NCBI GenBank assembly: GCA_039812545.1
Contig: JBDIAR010000031.1
Location: 1 to 21,924 of the forward strand
Reading direction: 5' to 3'
Source of the DNA: JBDIAR01 sp039812545
Lineage (GTDB): Bacteria > Actinomycetota > Actinomycetes > Actinomycetales > Dermatophilaceae
DNA: 21,924 nt
A program made the translations under genes and the position numbers. This document shows, piece after piece, positions 14,720-21,924 of this stretch. The notes below the pieces were generated by a model that was not told the DNA's origin, ran no database searches, and was given only the letters and a program-made list of their open reading frames with translations. Numbering within the stretch: the stretch's first letter is position 1; each line of letters opens with the position of its first letter.

Positions 14720-15264
14720 CAGCGGGTTTCCTCCGCCTCTCCGGCGTCCGTCGAGTGGCCCGGTATGCCGGTCAGCGCCGCCCGGACCGCGGGCTCGTCC
14801 CAGCGCGGCCCGACGCCGACCAAACGGACCGCCCGCTCCTCCGTGCCCTCGGCGGCGAGGCCGACGGTGATCTCGAGGCGCTCGTCGCCGAGTTCTTCGG
14901 CGATCCCGCGGCCCCACTCCACGACCGTGACGCTGGCACCGACGTCGGCGTCCAGGTCGAGATCGGTGAGTTCGGCGGCGCCGCCGAGACGGTACGCGTC
15001 GACGTGGACCAGGCCGGGACCGGGTTGGCCCCGGTCGTCGCGGCGCAGGCTGGGGTGGACTCGGGCGATGACGAAGGTGGGTGAGGTGATCGGGCCGCGC
15101 ACCTGCATACCGGCCGCAATGCCCTGGGTCAGGGTCGTCTTGCCGGCCCCGAGCCCGCCCGCCATCAACACGACGTCCCCGGCGCGCAGCAGCGCGCCGA
15201 GCGCAACCCCGAAGGCGCGGGTGTCCTCCGGTTCCGGCAACAGCCACCTGCCGAGGTCAGGCAT
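14719..15264 (-). CDS. tsaE: tRNA threonylcarbamoyladenosine biosynthesis ATPase TsaE
   Basis: A 181-residue P-loop ATPase needed for turnover of the TsaB-TsaD complex. Walker A is GGLGAGKTT (36-44), followed by TSPTF (59-63), the HVDAYRL segment (86-92) and the VVEWG motif (113-117). Its C-terminus runs about 25 residues past the usual end. The ATG at 15264 overlaps the hydrolase gene by 8 nt. The Gly-Ile of LTGIPGHS is written GGC ATA, a rare Ile codon inside a GTATGCC/GGCATAC motif. Confidence 0.96.
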   Translation of the reverse strand: MPDLGRWLLPEPEDTRAFGVALGALLRAGDVVLMAGGLGAGKTTLTQGIAAGMQVRGPITSPTFVIARVHPSLRRDDRGQPGPGLVHVDAYRLGGAAELTDLDLDADVGASVTVVEWGRGIAEELGDERLEITVGLAAEGTEERAVRLVGVGPRWDEPAVRAALTGIPGHSTDAGEAEETR

Positions 15265-16474
15265 GGTGACGCCGTTTCGTCGCCCGGCGGGCCTTGTCGA
15301 CCTCGTTGCGCTTGGCGATGTCGGTCACCCGGCGGCGCACATTGGCGGGGCGTGCCGGGGCGGCGGCGCCGGTGGAGGACCGGTCGCGGGCCTGGTCGGC
15401 GGCGGTCCGGCCGCGCTGCAGGAGGTCGATGAGCAGCGAGTTCAGGACGTCGGGGTGTTCGAGCATGATGACGTGGCCGGCGTCTTCGAGGACGACGTGT
15501 TCGGCACCGGGGATGCCCTCGACGATCAGATCGCTGTGCGCCGGCGGGGTCAAGATGTCCTTGTCCCCGTTGAAGACCAACACCTGCGCGCCCGCGAAGG
15601 CTGCGAGCGCCGCCCGTTTGTCGTACCCGTCGAACGCGGCGACGAACTCGGTCATCACGTCGAGCGGCGTCGCGAAGATCATGTCGGTGGTCAGTTCGGC
15701 CACCGACGAGGGCACCGGCGAGCCGAACGAGAACCGGTCGGTGATCGTCACCTGGGCCCCGCGGGCCCCCCGGAGCACCGACTCCACGAGATCGCGACGC
15801 TTGCCGACCTTCCCCAACAGCGGGGACCCCACACGCAGGACGAAGGTGCGGGCGACCGCCCCACGCAGTCCGCCCAGGGCCACCGGCAGACCCCCCGGAC
15901 TCGTGGCGACGAAGGCCGCGGCGAGGCAACGGTCCCGGACGAGCTGCGGATCCTGTTCGGCCAGCGCGATCATCGTCATGCCACCCATCGAGTGACCGAC
16001 GAGCGCCAGGTCACCCTCCGGCGTGGTCTGGTCGATGACCGTATGCAGGTCGCGGCCGAGTTGGTCCAGGCTGTAACTGCCCACGTCGCCGGTCCCGGAC
16101 TTGCCGTGGGCCCGTTGGTCCCAGAGCACGAGCCGGTAGCCGGCGGCGCGCAGCGCCCGGCGCTGGAACACCCAACACCCCAGGCTGTGGGTGTACCCGT
16201 GGGTGAACACCACGGTCACCGGCCGGCCGTCCGCATCGAGGACGGGCTCGCCCTCGGGGTCGTCGATCTCGACGTGCAGCGGCACCCCGTCGGCGGCGAT
16301 GACGACCACCTCGCGACTGGCGATGCTGCGGTAGTCCTCGTGGCTGTCGAGCGCGTCTTCCACCCGACGGTGTTCGACGAGCTTCTCCAGGGCGACGCCG
16401 ACGGCGGCGGCGGCCCCGGCGGCGGCGACGGTCAGCCCGACCGCCAGGAGTCCCGGTCGTTGCCGTTCGCTCAC
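15257..16474 (-). CDS. Membrane-anchored alpha/beta hydrolase
   Basis: A 405-residue alpha/beta-hydrolase with an N-terminal membrane segment (about 8-29). Oxyanion motif HGYTHS (92-97), nucleophile elbow GHSMGG (Ser162), acid Asp306 (NGDKD) and His334 (DAGH) make a complete triad. The C-terminal 40 residues are basic and likely cytoplasmic or wall-contacting. Homologues lie between alr/nnr and tsaE in many actinobacteria; no substrate is known to me. The start is GTG, overlapping the nnr stop (GTGA); the stop overlaps tsaE. It is thus translated as part of the operon. Confidence 0.9.
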   Translation of the reverse strand: MSERQRPGLLAVGLTVAAAGAAAAVGVALEKLVEHRRVEDALDSHEDYRSIASREVVVIAADGVPLHVEIDDPEGEPVLDADGRPVTVVFTHGYTHSLGCWVFQRRALRAAGYRLVLWDQRAHGKSGTGDVGSYSLDQLGRDLHTVIDQTTPEGDLALVGHSMGGMTMIALAEQDPQLVRDRCLAAAFVATSPGGLPVALGGLRGAVARTFVLRVGSPLLGKVGKRRDLVESVLRGARGAQVTITDRFSFGSPVPSSVAELTTDMIFATPLDVMTEFVAAFDGYDKRAALAAFAGAQVLVFNGDKDILTPPAHSDLIVEGIPGAEHVVLEDAGHVIMLEHPDVLNSLLIDLLQRGRTAADQARDRSSTGAAAPARPANVRRRVTDIAKRNEVDKARRATKRRHHA

Positions 16475-18027
16475 GACACCGGTTCCCCGCCGGGGCGACC
16501 CGGCGCCAGCAGGCCACGGCGCAGCAGGGCGGCGATGGCGCCGGGTAGTGCCTGCGCGACGTCGAGGGCCCGGACCGGTCCGCCGGGGTTCGCCTCGTCG
16601 GCGGCCACCCCGTGAACGAGGGCCCCCAACGACGCGGCGTCGAGCGGATCCAGCCCCGCCGCCAGCAGCGTCCCGATGACGCCGGCCAGCACGTCGCCGG
16701 CTCCGGCGGTGGCCAGCCAGGCGGGGGCGTCCGCCTGGCTGCGGATCGGCCGGTCCATCGCGGTCGGCGCCACGACCAGAGTCGTCGAACCCTTGAGCAG
16801 GACGACGGCCTCCGTGCGATCGGCGAGCGCCTGCGCGGCCGTGACCGGGCCCTCGGTCACCCGCTCGCGGGTCCAGTCGCCCTCCGGGTCGAGGATCGCG
16901 AGCATGGCCGCGGCCTCGCCGGCGTGGGGGGTCAGCACGGTCACGACATCCGGCCCCCGGCGCAATCCGTCGACGATCCGGTGGGCGTATCCCGGCAGGG
17001 CTCCGGCGTCGACGAGCACGGGTGCGTTGCTGCCGTACACCTGGTCGATCCGCTCGCGTTGGGCCTTCGCCTCCAGCGCGTCGTCCATGCTGTCCACGCC
17101 GGGGCCGACGACCCAGGCCTCGACCCGTCCGGGGCGTCGGACGACCTCGGGAGCGGCGGCCAGCACCATGTCGACGACCTTGGGCGGACCGGCATACCGG
17201 ATCATCCCGGGTCCGGCGCCGAGCGCACCGAGCGTGGTGAGGACGGCGGCGCCCGGGTATGCCGGTGAACCGGCGACGACACCCAGAACCCCGCGCGAGT
17301 ACTTGTCGCTGCGGACGTGCGGGACCGGCCAGAGCGAGACGACGTCGTCCCGGGTGAGCCGTTCGACCTCGGGGCGGCCCTGGATCGCGGGCAACCCGAT
17401 GTCGACCACCGTGATCAGGCCACAGGCCGCCTCGGTGGGCCGAAGCAGGTGCACGGGCTTGAGCACCCCGAAGGTCACCGTTTCATCGGCATACACAGAC
17501 ACGCTGGTCACCCGACCCGTCGGGTCGCAGCCGCTCGGCAGGTCGACGGCGACGACATACGCGTCCTCGGGGATCGCGCGCACGACGGTGTACGCGGCCT
17601 CGGACAGCCCCGGCTTGCCGCCGATCCCGACGATCCCGTCGATGACCACGTCGGCCTCGGCCAATAGCGGCAGCCACGCCGAGTCGGCGCCGATGCGACC
17701 GGGTGCGGCGCTCGAGGCGTCGGCGACCACGGCACCGGCCTTGACCGCGGCGTCCAGCCCGGCCGCGTGCATCGACCCGGCGACCTGGACGACGGCGACA
17801 TTGGCACCCTTGCGGCCGAGCCGGGCCAGCGCGAACAACGCGTCGCCGCCGTTGTTGCCCGAGCCGACGAGCGCCACGACGTTCTTGCCGCCGCGGTCGT
17901 CCAGCCGGGCCCGGACCACCTGCGCCAGGCCCTTGGCGGCGCGCAGCATGAGCTTGAGTTCGGGCAGGTCGCTCCCGGCGGCCGCTTCGGCGGCTCGAAC
18001 CTGCGCCAGACCGTATGCCTCGATCAT
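16471..18027 (-). CDS. nnr: Bifunctional NAD(P)H-hydrate epimerase / ADP-dependent NAD(P)H-hydrate dehydratase
   Basis: A 518-residue fusion that repairs damaged NADHX and NADPHX. The N-terminal YjeF epimerase domain (about 1-215) carries GSGNNGGDA (55-63), the catalytic-region Asp130 in VIDGIVGIGG, and VDLPSGCDPTG (161-171). The C-terminal ribokinase-like dehydratase domain (about 235-510) carries KYSRGVLGVVAGS (242-254), LTPHAGE (365-371), LLKGSTT (410-416) and ATAGAGDVLAG (439-449, Asp445). The ATG at 18027 has GGGGAC upstream and follows acpS by 64 nt. The stop overlaps the hydrolase start. In many relatives alr follows; here it does not. Confidence 0.96.
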   Translation of the reverse strand: MIEAYGLAQVRAAEAAAGSDLPELKLMLRAAKGLAQVVRARLDDRGGKNVVALVGSGNNGGDALFALARLGRKGANVAVVQVAGSMHAAGLDAAVKAGAVVADASSAAPGRIGADSAWLPLLAEADVVIDGIVGIGGKPGLSEAAYTVVRAIPEDAYVVAVDLPSGCDPTGRVTSVSVYADETVTFGVLKPVHLLRPTEAACGLITVVDIGLPAIQGRPEVERLTRDDVVSLWPVPHVRSDKYSRGVLGVVAGSPAYPGAAVLTTLGALGAGPGMIRYAGPPKVVDMVLAAAPEVVRRPGRVEAWVVGPGVDSMDDALEAKAQRERIDQVYGSNAPVLVDAGALPGYAHRIVDGLRRGPDVVTVLTPHAGEAAAMLAILDPEGDWTRERVTEGPVTAAQALADRTEAVVLLKGSTTLVVAPTAMDRPIRSQADAPAWLATAGAGDVLAGVIGTLLAAGLDPLDAASLGALVHGVAADEANPGGPVRALDVAQALPGAIAALLRRGLLAPGRPGGEPVS

Positions 18028-18091
18028 CTCGTCCCCATTTCTGTGTTCAGGATCCCCTCCGCGGGAAACCGGTGGTTCGGGCGCCGTCGGG

Positions 18092-18442
18092 TCACGACTC
18101 GGCGATCACGACGGCCGAGGCGATCCCGCCGTCGTGCGTCAACGACACGTGGAACGCAGTGACCCCGAGGGCCTGCGCGCGGGCCGCGACGGACCCGCTG
18201 ACCTGGAGGCGGGGTTGCCCGGTCTCGGCACGGCATACCTCGGCGTCGGTCCAGACCAGGTCGCCGGGCGCGCCCAACGACTTGGCGAGCGCCTCCTTGG
18301 CGGCGAACCGGGCGGCCAACGACACGGTGGGCAGGTCGCCCTCGCCCGGGGTGAACAGGCGACCGCGCAACCCGGGGGTGGTCTCCAGGGTGCGGGTGAA
18401 GCGTGCGACGTCGACCACGTCGATCCCGACGCCGACGATCAC
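18092..18442 (-). CDS. acpS: Holo-[acyl-carrier-protein] synthase
   Basis: A 116-residue phosphopantetheinyl transferase that converts apo-ACP to holo-ACP using CoA. It has GVGIDVVDVARF (4-15, Mg ligand Asp8) and RFAAKEALAKSLG (45-57, Glu50), plus the C-terminal VSLTHDGGIASAVVI. Length is normal. The GTG start at 18442 overlaps the glmS stop (GTGA). Val69-Cys70 is written GTA TGC because of a GTATGCC motif. Its CoA substrate depends on the pathway begun by the nearby divergent coaA. Confidence 0.97.
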   Translation of the reverse strand: MIVGVGIDVVDVARFTRTLETTPGLRGRLFTPGEGDLPTVSLAARFAAKEALAKSLGAPGDLVWTDAEVCRAETGQPRLQVSGSVAARAQALGVTAFHVSLTHDGGIASAVVIAES

Positions 18443-20298
18443 TCCACGGTCACCGACTTCGCCAGGTTGCGCGGCTGGTCGACGTCCAGGCCCTTGGCTC
18501 CGGCGAGCTCGCAGGCGAACACCTGCAGCGGGACGATCGTCAGCAGCGGCATGAGCAGCGGCAGGGTGCTCGGGACCCGGATGACCTCGTCGGCGAACGG
18601 CACGACGTCCTCATCGCCCTCTTCGGCGATGACCAGGGTGCGGGCGCCGCGGGCCCGGATCTCCTGGATGTTGGAGACGACCTTGCCGTGCAGGCCGTGC
18701 TCGCTGTCCGGGGCCGGGACGATGATGAACACCGGCTGCCCGGGTTCGATGAGGGCGATCGGGCCGTGCTTGAGTTCGCCGGCGGCGAAGCCCTCGGCGT
18801 GGATATAGGCGATCTCTTTCAGTTTGAGCGCGCCCTCCAAGGCGATGGGGAAACCGACGTGGCGGCCGAGGAACAGGACGGAGCGCGAGTCGGCCATGTA
18901 GCGGGCGATTTCGCGGACCCGGGCCATCGAGTCGAGGACCTGCTGGACTTTCTCGGGGATCGTATGCAGTTCGTCGAGGACGATCTTGGCCGCCTCGGCG
19001 TGCGAACCGCCGCGCAACTGCGCCAGGTACAGGCCCAGCACGTATGCCGCGGTGATCTGGGCGAGGAAGGCCTTGGTGGAGGCGACGGCGATCTCGGGAC
19101 CGGCGTGGGTGTAGAGGACGGCGTCCGATTCGCGGGGGATCGTCGAACCGTGGGTGTTGCAGATGGAGATCGTCAGGGCACCCAACTCGCGGGCGTGCTT
19201 GACGGCCATCAGGGTGTCCATGGTCTCCCCGGATTGGGAGATCGACACCACGAGGGTTCGGCCGTCGACGATCGGGTCGCAGTAGCGGAACTCGTGGGCC
19301 AGGCTCACCTCACAGGGGATCCGGGCCCAGCGTTCGATGGCGTACTTGGCGACCAGGCCGGCATACGAGGCGGTGCCGCAGGCCACGAAGATGACCCGGT
19401 TCACCTTGCGCAGGGCGTCCTCGCTGATCCGCAGTTCGTCCAGGGTGAGTCGGCCCTGCGGGTCGGTACGGCCGAGGAGGGTGTCGCGGACGGCGGCCGG
19501 CTGCTCGTCGATCTCCTTGGCCATGAAGGTCTTGTAGCCGCCCTTCTCGGCGGCTGCGGCGTCCCAGTCGACGTGGTAGTGCTTGCCGTCGGCGGGGGTG
19601 CCGTCGAAACCGATGACCTCGACCGAGTCCGGGGTGATCGTGACGATCTGGTCCTGGGCGAGTTCCATCGCTTCGCGGGTGTAGCCGATGAAGGCGGCGA
19701 CGTCGGAACCGAGGAAGTTGGCGTGGTCGCCGAGACCGACGACGAGGGGGCTGTTGCGGCGGGCGCCGACGACCACGGCGGGATTGTCGGCGTGGACGGC
19801 GAGCAGGGTGAAGGCGCCGTCGAGCTGGGCCACCGCCCGGCGCATCGCCTCGGTGAGGTCGCCGGTGCGGACGTATTCGCGGGCCACGAGGTGGGCCGCG
19901 ACCTCGGTGTCGGTTTCGGAGAGGAAGGTGAAACCCTCGTCGACCAGCATCGTCTTCAGGGCGTGAAAGTTCTCGATGATGCCGTTGTGGATGAGCGCGA
20001 TCTTCTTGTCATGGCCGCCGCGGTGCGGGTGGGCGTTTTCGTCGGTGGGGCCGCCGTGCGTGGCCCAGCGGGTATGCCCGATGGCCGTCGAGGTGTCCGG
20101 CAACGGGCGGTCGGCCAACGCCGTCGACAGATTGACCAGCTTGCCGGCCCGCTTGACGATGTCGATGCCGCCGTCGGCCAGCACGGCCACCCCGGCCGAG
20201 TCGTAGCCGCGATATTCGAGGCGCGAGAGCCCTTCCATGACCACCTCAAGGGCGGTCCCGTCGACTCCGGAGCCGACATAACCCACGATTCCGCACAT
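18439..20298 (-). CDS. glmS: Glutamine--fructose-6-phosphate aminotransferase (isomerizing)
   Basis: A 619-residue GlmS making glucosamine-6-phosphate for peptidoglycan. The N-terminal glutaminase starts with MCGIVGYVG (nucleophile Cys2) and has SRLEYRGYDSAG, GHTRWATHGGP and HNGIIENF. The two SIS domains show VACGTASYAG, SISQSGETMDTL, KLKEIAYIHAEGFAAGELKHGPIALI, and the terminal LAKSVTVE with its isomerase Lys. It is the first gene of the operon running to tsaD. No Shine-Dalgarno precedes the ATG at 20298; a TAGGCT -10 hexamer ends 8 nt upstream, suggesting a leaderless message. Confidence 0.98.
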   Translation of the reverse strand: MCGIVGYVGSGVDGTALEVVMEGLSRLEYRGYDSAGVAVLADGGIDIVKRAGKLVNLSTALADRPLPDTSTAIGHTRWATHGGPTDENAHPHRGGHDKKIALIHNGIIENFHALKTMLVDEGFTFLSETDTEVAAHLVAREYVRTGDLTEAMRRAVAQLDGAFTLLAVHADNPAVVVGARRNSPLVVGLGDHANFLGSDVAAFIGYTREAMELAQDQIVTITPDSVEVIGFDGTPADGKHYHVDWDAAAAEKGGYKTFMAKEIDEQPAAVRDTLLGRTDPQGRLTLDELRISEDALRKVNRVIFVACGTASYAGLVAKYAIERWARIPCEVSLAHEFRYCDPIVDGRTLVVSISQSGETMDTLMAVKHARELGALTISICNTHGSTIPRESDAVLYTHAGPEIAVASTKAFLAQITAAYVLGLYLAQLRGGSHAEAAKIVLDELHTIPEKVQQVLDSMARVREIARYMADSRSVLFLGRHVGFPIALEGALKLKEIAYIHAEGFAAGELKHGPIALIEPGQPVFIIVPAPDSEHGLHGKVVSNIQEIRARGARTLVIAEEGDEDVVPFADEVIRVPSTLPLLMPLLTIVPLQVFACELAGAKGLDVDQPRNLAKSVTVE

Positions 20299-20388
20299 GG
20301 GGTCAAGCCTAACCGCGTCGTCGCGGCGCGCTGGTCGGCGTCGCGCGACGGCGCCGCGCGACGGCGCAGCGCGTCGGCATACGCAACA
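20299..20388. promoter_or_regulatory. Divergent glmS/coaA intergenic region with leaderless glmS -10
   Basis: On the minus strand TAGGCT (20311-20306) lies 7 nt from the glmS ATG, the correct distance for transcription to start at the start codon. No clear -35 is seen. The region also holds a 13-bp tandem direct repeat CGCGCGACGGCGC (20342-20354, 20355-20367) and one GGCATAC (20376-20382) next to the coaA start. Confidence 0.55.
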
Positions 20389-21363
20389 ATGAGGGCCGTG
20401 TCGGACCGTCCTCACGAGTCACACTCCGCGCTGCCCTCGCCGTATGTCGAACTCGACCGGGCGGCCTGGGCGCGGTTGCGGGAGAACCAGCCGCTGCGGC
20501 TCGACGACGCCGACCTGGAGCGGCTGCGAGGTGTCGGCGATCGGGTCGACCTGGCGGAGGTCGAATCGATCTATCTGCCGTTGTCGCGGCTGCTGAATTT
20601 CTATGTCGTGGCGGCCGAGGGGCTGCATTCGGTCACGGGCGAGTTCCTCGGGGAGCGCCCGGCGAAGACGCCCTTCGTCATCGGGGTGGCCGGTTCGGTG
20701 GCCGTCGGCAAGTCGACGACGGCGCGCATCCTGCGGGACATGCTGGCCCGTTGGGACAACACCCCGGAGGTGCAACTCGTCACCACCGACGGGTTCTTGT
20801 TGCCCAACGCGGAGTTGTCCCGCCGCGGGATCTTGGAGCGCAAGGGTTTCCCCGAGTCGTACGACCGTCGCGGGCTGTTGCGCTTCGTCGCGGAGGTGAA
20901 GGCCGGCCGGGCCGAGGTGTGCGCGCCGGTGTATTCGCATTTGACCTACGACATCGTCCCGGGCGAGCGGATCGTCGTACGCCGTCCGGATGTGTTGATC
21001 GTCGAGGGCCTGAACGTGTTGCAGGCGCCGCAGCCGCGCGCCGGCGCCTCGAATCAGCTTGCCGTCAGTGACTTCTTCGATTTCTCGGTGTACGTCGACG
21101 CCCACCTCAACGACATCCGACGCTGGTACATCCAACGTTTTCTGCGACTGCGCGAGACCGCGTTCACCGACCCGAACTCGTATTTCCACCGGTATGCCGG
21201 GCTGTCCCAGGACGAGGCGGTTCGGGTGGCGACCCAGATCTGGATCGGTGTCAACGAACGCAATCTCATCGAAAACGTTCTGCCCACCCGCAGCCGGGCG
21301 TCCCTCGTGCTCACCAAGGGCGCCCATCACAAGGTCAAGCACGTCCGGTTGCGCAAGATCTGA
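20389..21363 (+). CDS. coaA: Type I pantothenate kinase
   Basis: A 324-residue pantothenate kinase, first step of CoA synthesis. PSPYVELDRAAWARLR opens the core; the P-loop GVAGSVAVGKSTTAR spans 99-113, then VTTDGFLLPNAEL (131-143, catalytic Asp134), RKGFPESYDRR, PVYSHLTYDIVPGE, and the ENVLPTRSRASLVL tail. It matches mycobacterial CoaA throughout. ATG 20389 is taken as start; GTG 20398 is an alternative, and neither has a well-spaced Shine-Dalgarno, so a leaderless start is possible. It diverges from glmS. No terminator is seen after it. Confidence 0.96.
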   Translation: MRAVSDRPHESHSALPSPYVELDRAAWARLRENQPLRLDDADLERLRGVGDRVDLAEVESIYLPLSRLLNFYVVAAEGLHSVTGEFLGERPAKTPFVIGVAGSVAVGKSTTARILRDMLARWDNTPEVQLVTTDGFLLPNAELSRRGILERKGFPESYDRRGLLRFVAEVKAGRAEVCAPVYSHLTYDIVPGERIVVRRPDVLIVEGLNVLQAPQPRAGASNQLAVSDFFDFSVYVDAHLNDIRRWYIQRFLRLRETAFTDPNSYFHRYAGLSQDEAVRVATQIWIGVNERNLIENVLPTRSRASLVLTKGAHHKVKHVRLRKI

Positions 21364-21429
21364 CGATATTGCGTCGGCCGGTATGCGGGTCGACTTTCCC
21401 TTCTTCGCGGCGCGGGTCAGGATGTGGGT

Positions 21430-21924
21430 ATGTCGTCTCGCCGGTACCCCGTGCCCGGGCCGGGCGCGGTGTTTCGGCCGTTCCGCACGGCCGTCCCGAA
21501 CCTGGTCGGGTGGTCCGCCCTGGCCGGCGCCGCGGTGACCTCCGGCTTGCTGGGTGCGGGCGCGGGTCAGTTGGCGGGACTCGGTCGTGGTGTGCGGGTG
21601 GCGCTGGGCGCCGCGGGGGCGATCGCCCCGCCGCTGGCGGCGGTCGTCGCCGATCGACGCCGGTGGAACGCATTGGAATCCTCGGTCGGCTGGGGAGCCC
21701 CCAGCACCGTCGTGGGCGAGATCGTCGAGGACCTGCGAGCGCGTGGGGTGTCGGCCCGGCGCGTCGAGAAACCCGGTGGGTATGCCGAGGCGCCCGCGGG
21801 TGCCCCCGAACCGCGAATCGTGGCTCTGCCGCCGCAGGTTTCGCTGGTCTACCGCAACGCGGACCGCGCGGCGGTCTCAGCCGTCTTGCGCGACAACGGG
21901 GTTGAGCTGACGCTGCCGCGGTAG
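21430..21924 (+). CDS. Hypothetical membrane protein, two hydrophobic segments
   Basis: A 164-residue protein I do not recognise. The short N-terminus (MSSRRYPVPG, FRPFRTAVP) is basic, followed by two hydrophobic stretches (about 25-48 and 55-75) and then a soluble C-terminal part with EIVEDLRARGVSARRVEKPG, PQVSLVYRNADRAAVSAVLRDNGVELTLPR. That tail looks like a small alpha/beta fold of strand-helix-strand pattern. ATG 21430 has AGGA 7 nt upstream, better than GTG 21424. It ends with TAG at the last base of the window, 66 nt after coaA, so it may be co-transcribed. Topology and role are inference. Confidence 0.7.
   Translation: MSSRRYPVPGPGAVFRPFRTAVPNLVGWSALAGAAVTSGLLGAGAGQLAGLGRGVRVALGAAGAIAPPLAAVVADRRRWNALESSVGWGAPSTVVGEIVEDLRARGVSARRVEKPGGYAEAPAGAPEPRIVALPPQVSLVYRNADRAAVSAVLRDNGVELTLPR

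Larger units (their letters stand above)
237..21786. repeat. Dispersed 7-mer GTATGCC / GGCATAC, 40 copies
   Basis: First bases of GTATGCC on the plus strand are 336, 1824, 3908, 5237, 6854, 7613, 10073, 10426, 11236, 12205, 13749, 14763, 17257, 18013, 19042, 20072, 21192 and 21780. First bases of GGCATAC are 237, 726, 1432, 1539, 1746, 3857, 3931, 3944, 5884, 6375, 10955, 11129, 11938, 12809, 13626, 13809, 14465, 17191, 17488, 18232, 19360 and 20376. About 2 copies would be expected by base composition at 70% GC. By gene context: 17 read as Tyr-Ala (TAT GCC), 10 as Ala-Tyr (GCA TAC), 4 as Gly-Met-Pro, 2 as Gly-Ile, 2 as Val-Cys, 1 as His-Thr, and 4 are intergenic. Counted by eye, so one or two may be missed. 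Confidence 0.85.

Noticed and set aside
13208..16615. 1135-codon plus-strand open frame over rimI to nnr
   Set aside because: Antisense shadow of six overlapping conserved genes; no recognisable domain.
20376..20383. GGCATACG as -10 box of coaA
   Set aside because: It does not fit TANNNT at the right spacing; more simply explained as another copy of the dispersed motif.
18403..20388. Upstream part of the plus-strand frame that contains coaA
   Set aside because: Antisense to glmS; coaA homology begins only at about 20389-20440, so a fusion is not supported.
237..21786. Reading the 7-mer copies as a CRISPR array
   Set aside because: Copies are 7 bp, irregularly spaced, in both orientations and mostly inside genes; no long direct repeats or spacers exist.

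Overview
The window is a gene-dense, very GC-rich stretch from an actinobacterium. WhiB and SigD/RsdA homologues, a His-tailed GroEL beside GroES, CIRCE operators and frequent GTG starts all point that way. Gene content and order (guaB3-guaB2-rsdA-sigD-whiB3-groEL-groES ... tsaD-rimI-tsaB-tsaE-nnr-acpS-glmS) follow the same neighbourhood I know from Mycobacterium tuberculosis (Rv3410c to Rv3436c). Protein style and the many GTG/TTG-type alternatives suggest Micrococcales (Intrasporangiaceae/Dermatophilaceae-like), but that assignment is a guess. No rRNA, tRNA, IS element, prophage or CRISPR is visible.

Layout. (1) Positions 18-7177, minus strand: a probable operon read right to left as leader peptide, sigD (ECF-type sigma), rsdA (membrane anti-sigma), guaB2 (IMP dehydrogenase), guaB3 (IMPDH paralogue without the catalytic Cys), an enolase-superfamily dipeptide epimerase, and a GabD2-type succinate-semialdehyde dehydrogenase. 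(2) whiB3 diverges from sigD and converges on groEL, separated by a perfect 15-bp-stem bidirectional terminator. (3) groES-groEL on the minus strand are driven by a clear promoter bracketed by two CIRCE operators. (4) On the plus strand, a THUMP-like methyltransferase is coupled by a GTGA overlap to a GH3 lipoprotein. (5) Positions 12478-20298, minus strand: a tightly overlapping operon glmS-acpS-nnr-hydrolase-tsaE-tsaB-rimI-tsaD. It covers amino-sugar synthesis, ACP activation, nicotinamide repair and the t6A tRNA-modification proteins. The glmS start looks leaderless. (6) coaA (pantothenate kinase) diverges from glmS and is followed by a small two-TM protein that ends at the last base.

The most striking signal is not a gene. 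The 7-mer GTATGCC (reverse complement GGCATAC) occurs 40 times in 21.9 kb, against roughly 2 expected for a 70% GC sequence. It is split almost evenly between strands (18/22), lies in all six frame contexts and in intergenic DNA, and forces rare codons (ATA, GTA, GCA, TAT). The one-base variant GTATGCG, with the same base composition, occurs only about 3 times. This looks like a selected genome-wide DNA word, analogous in form to DNA uptake sequences, HIP1 or Chi. I do not know of a description of it.

Secondary oddities are a 12-bp tandem duplication inside the core-binding helix of SigD, an SD-led 10-codon leader ORF overlapping the sigD start, several in-frame slippage repeats in regulator N- or C-termini, a NagZ-like enzyme lacking the catalytic-dyad His, and the absence of alr from its usual place.
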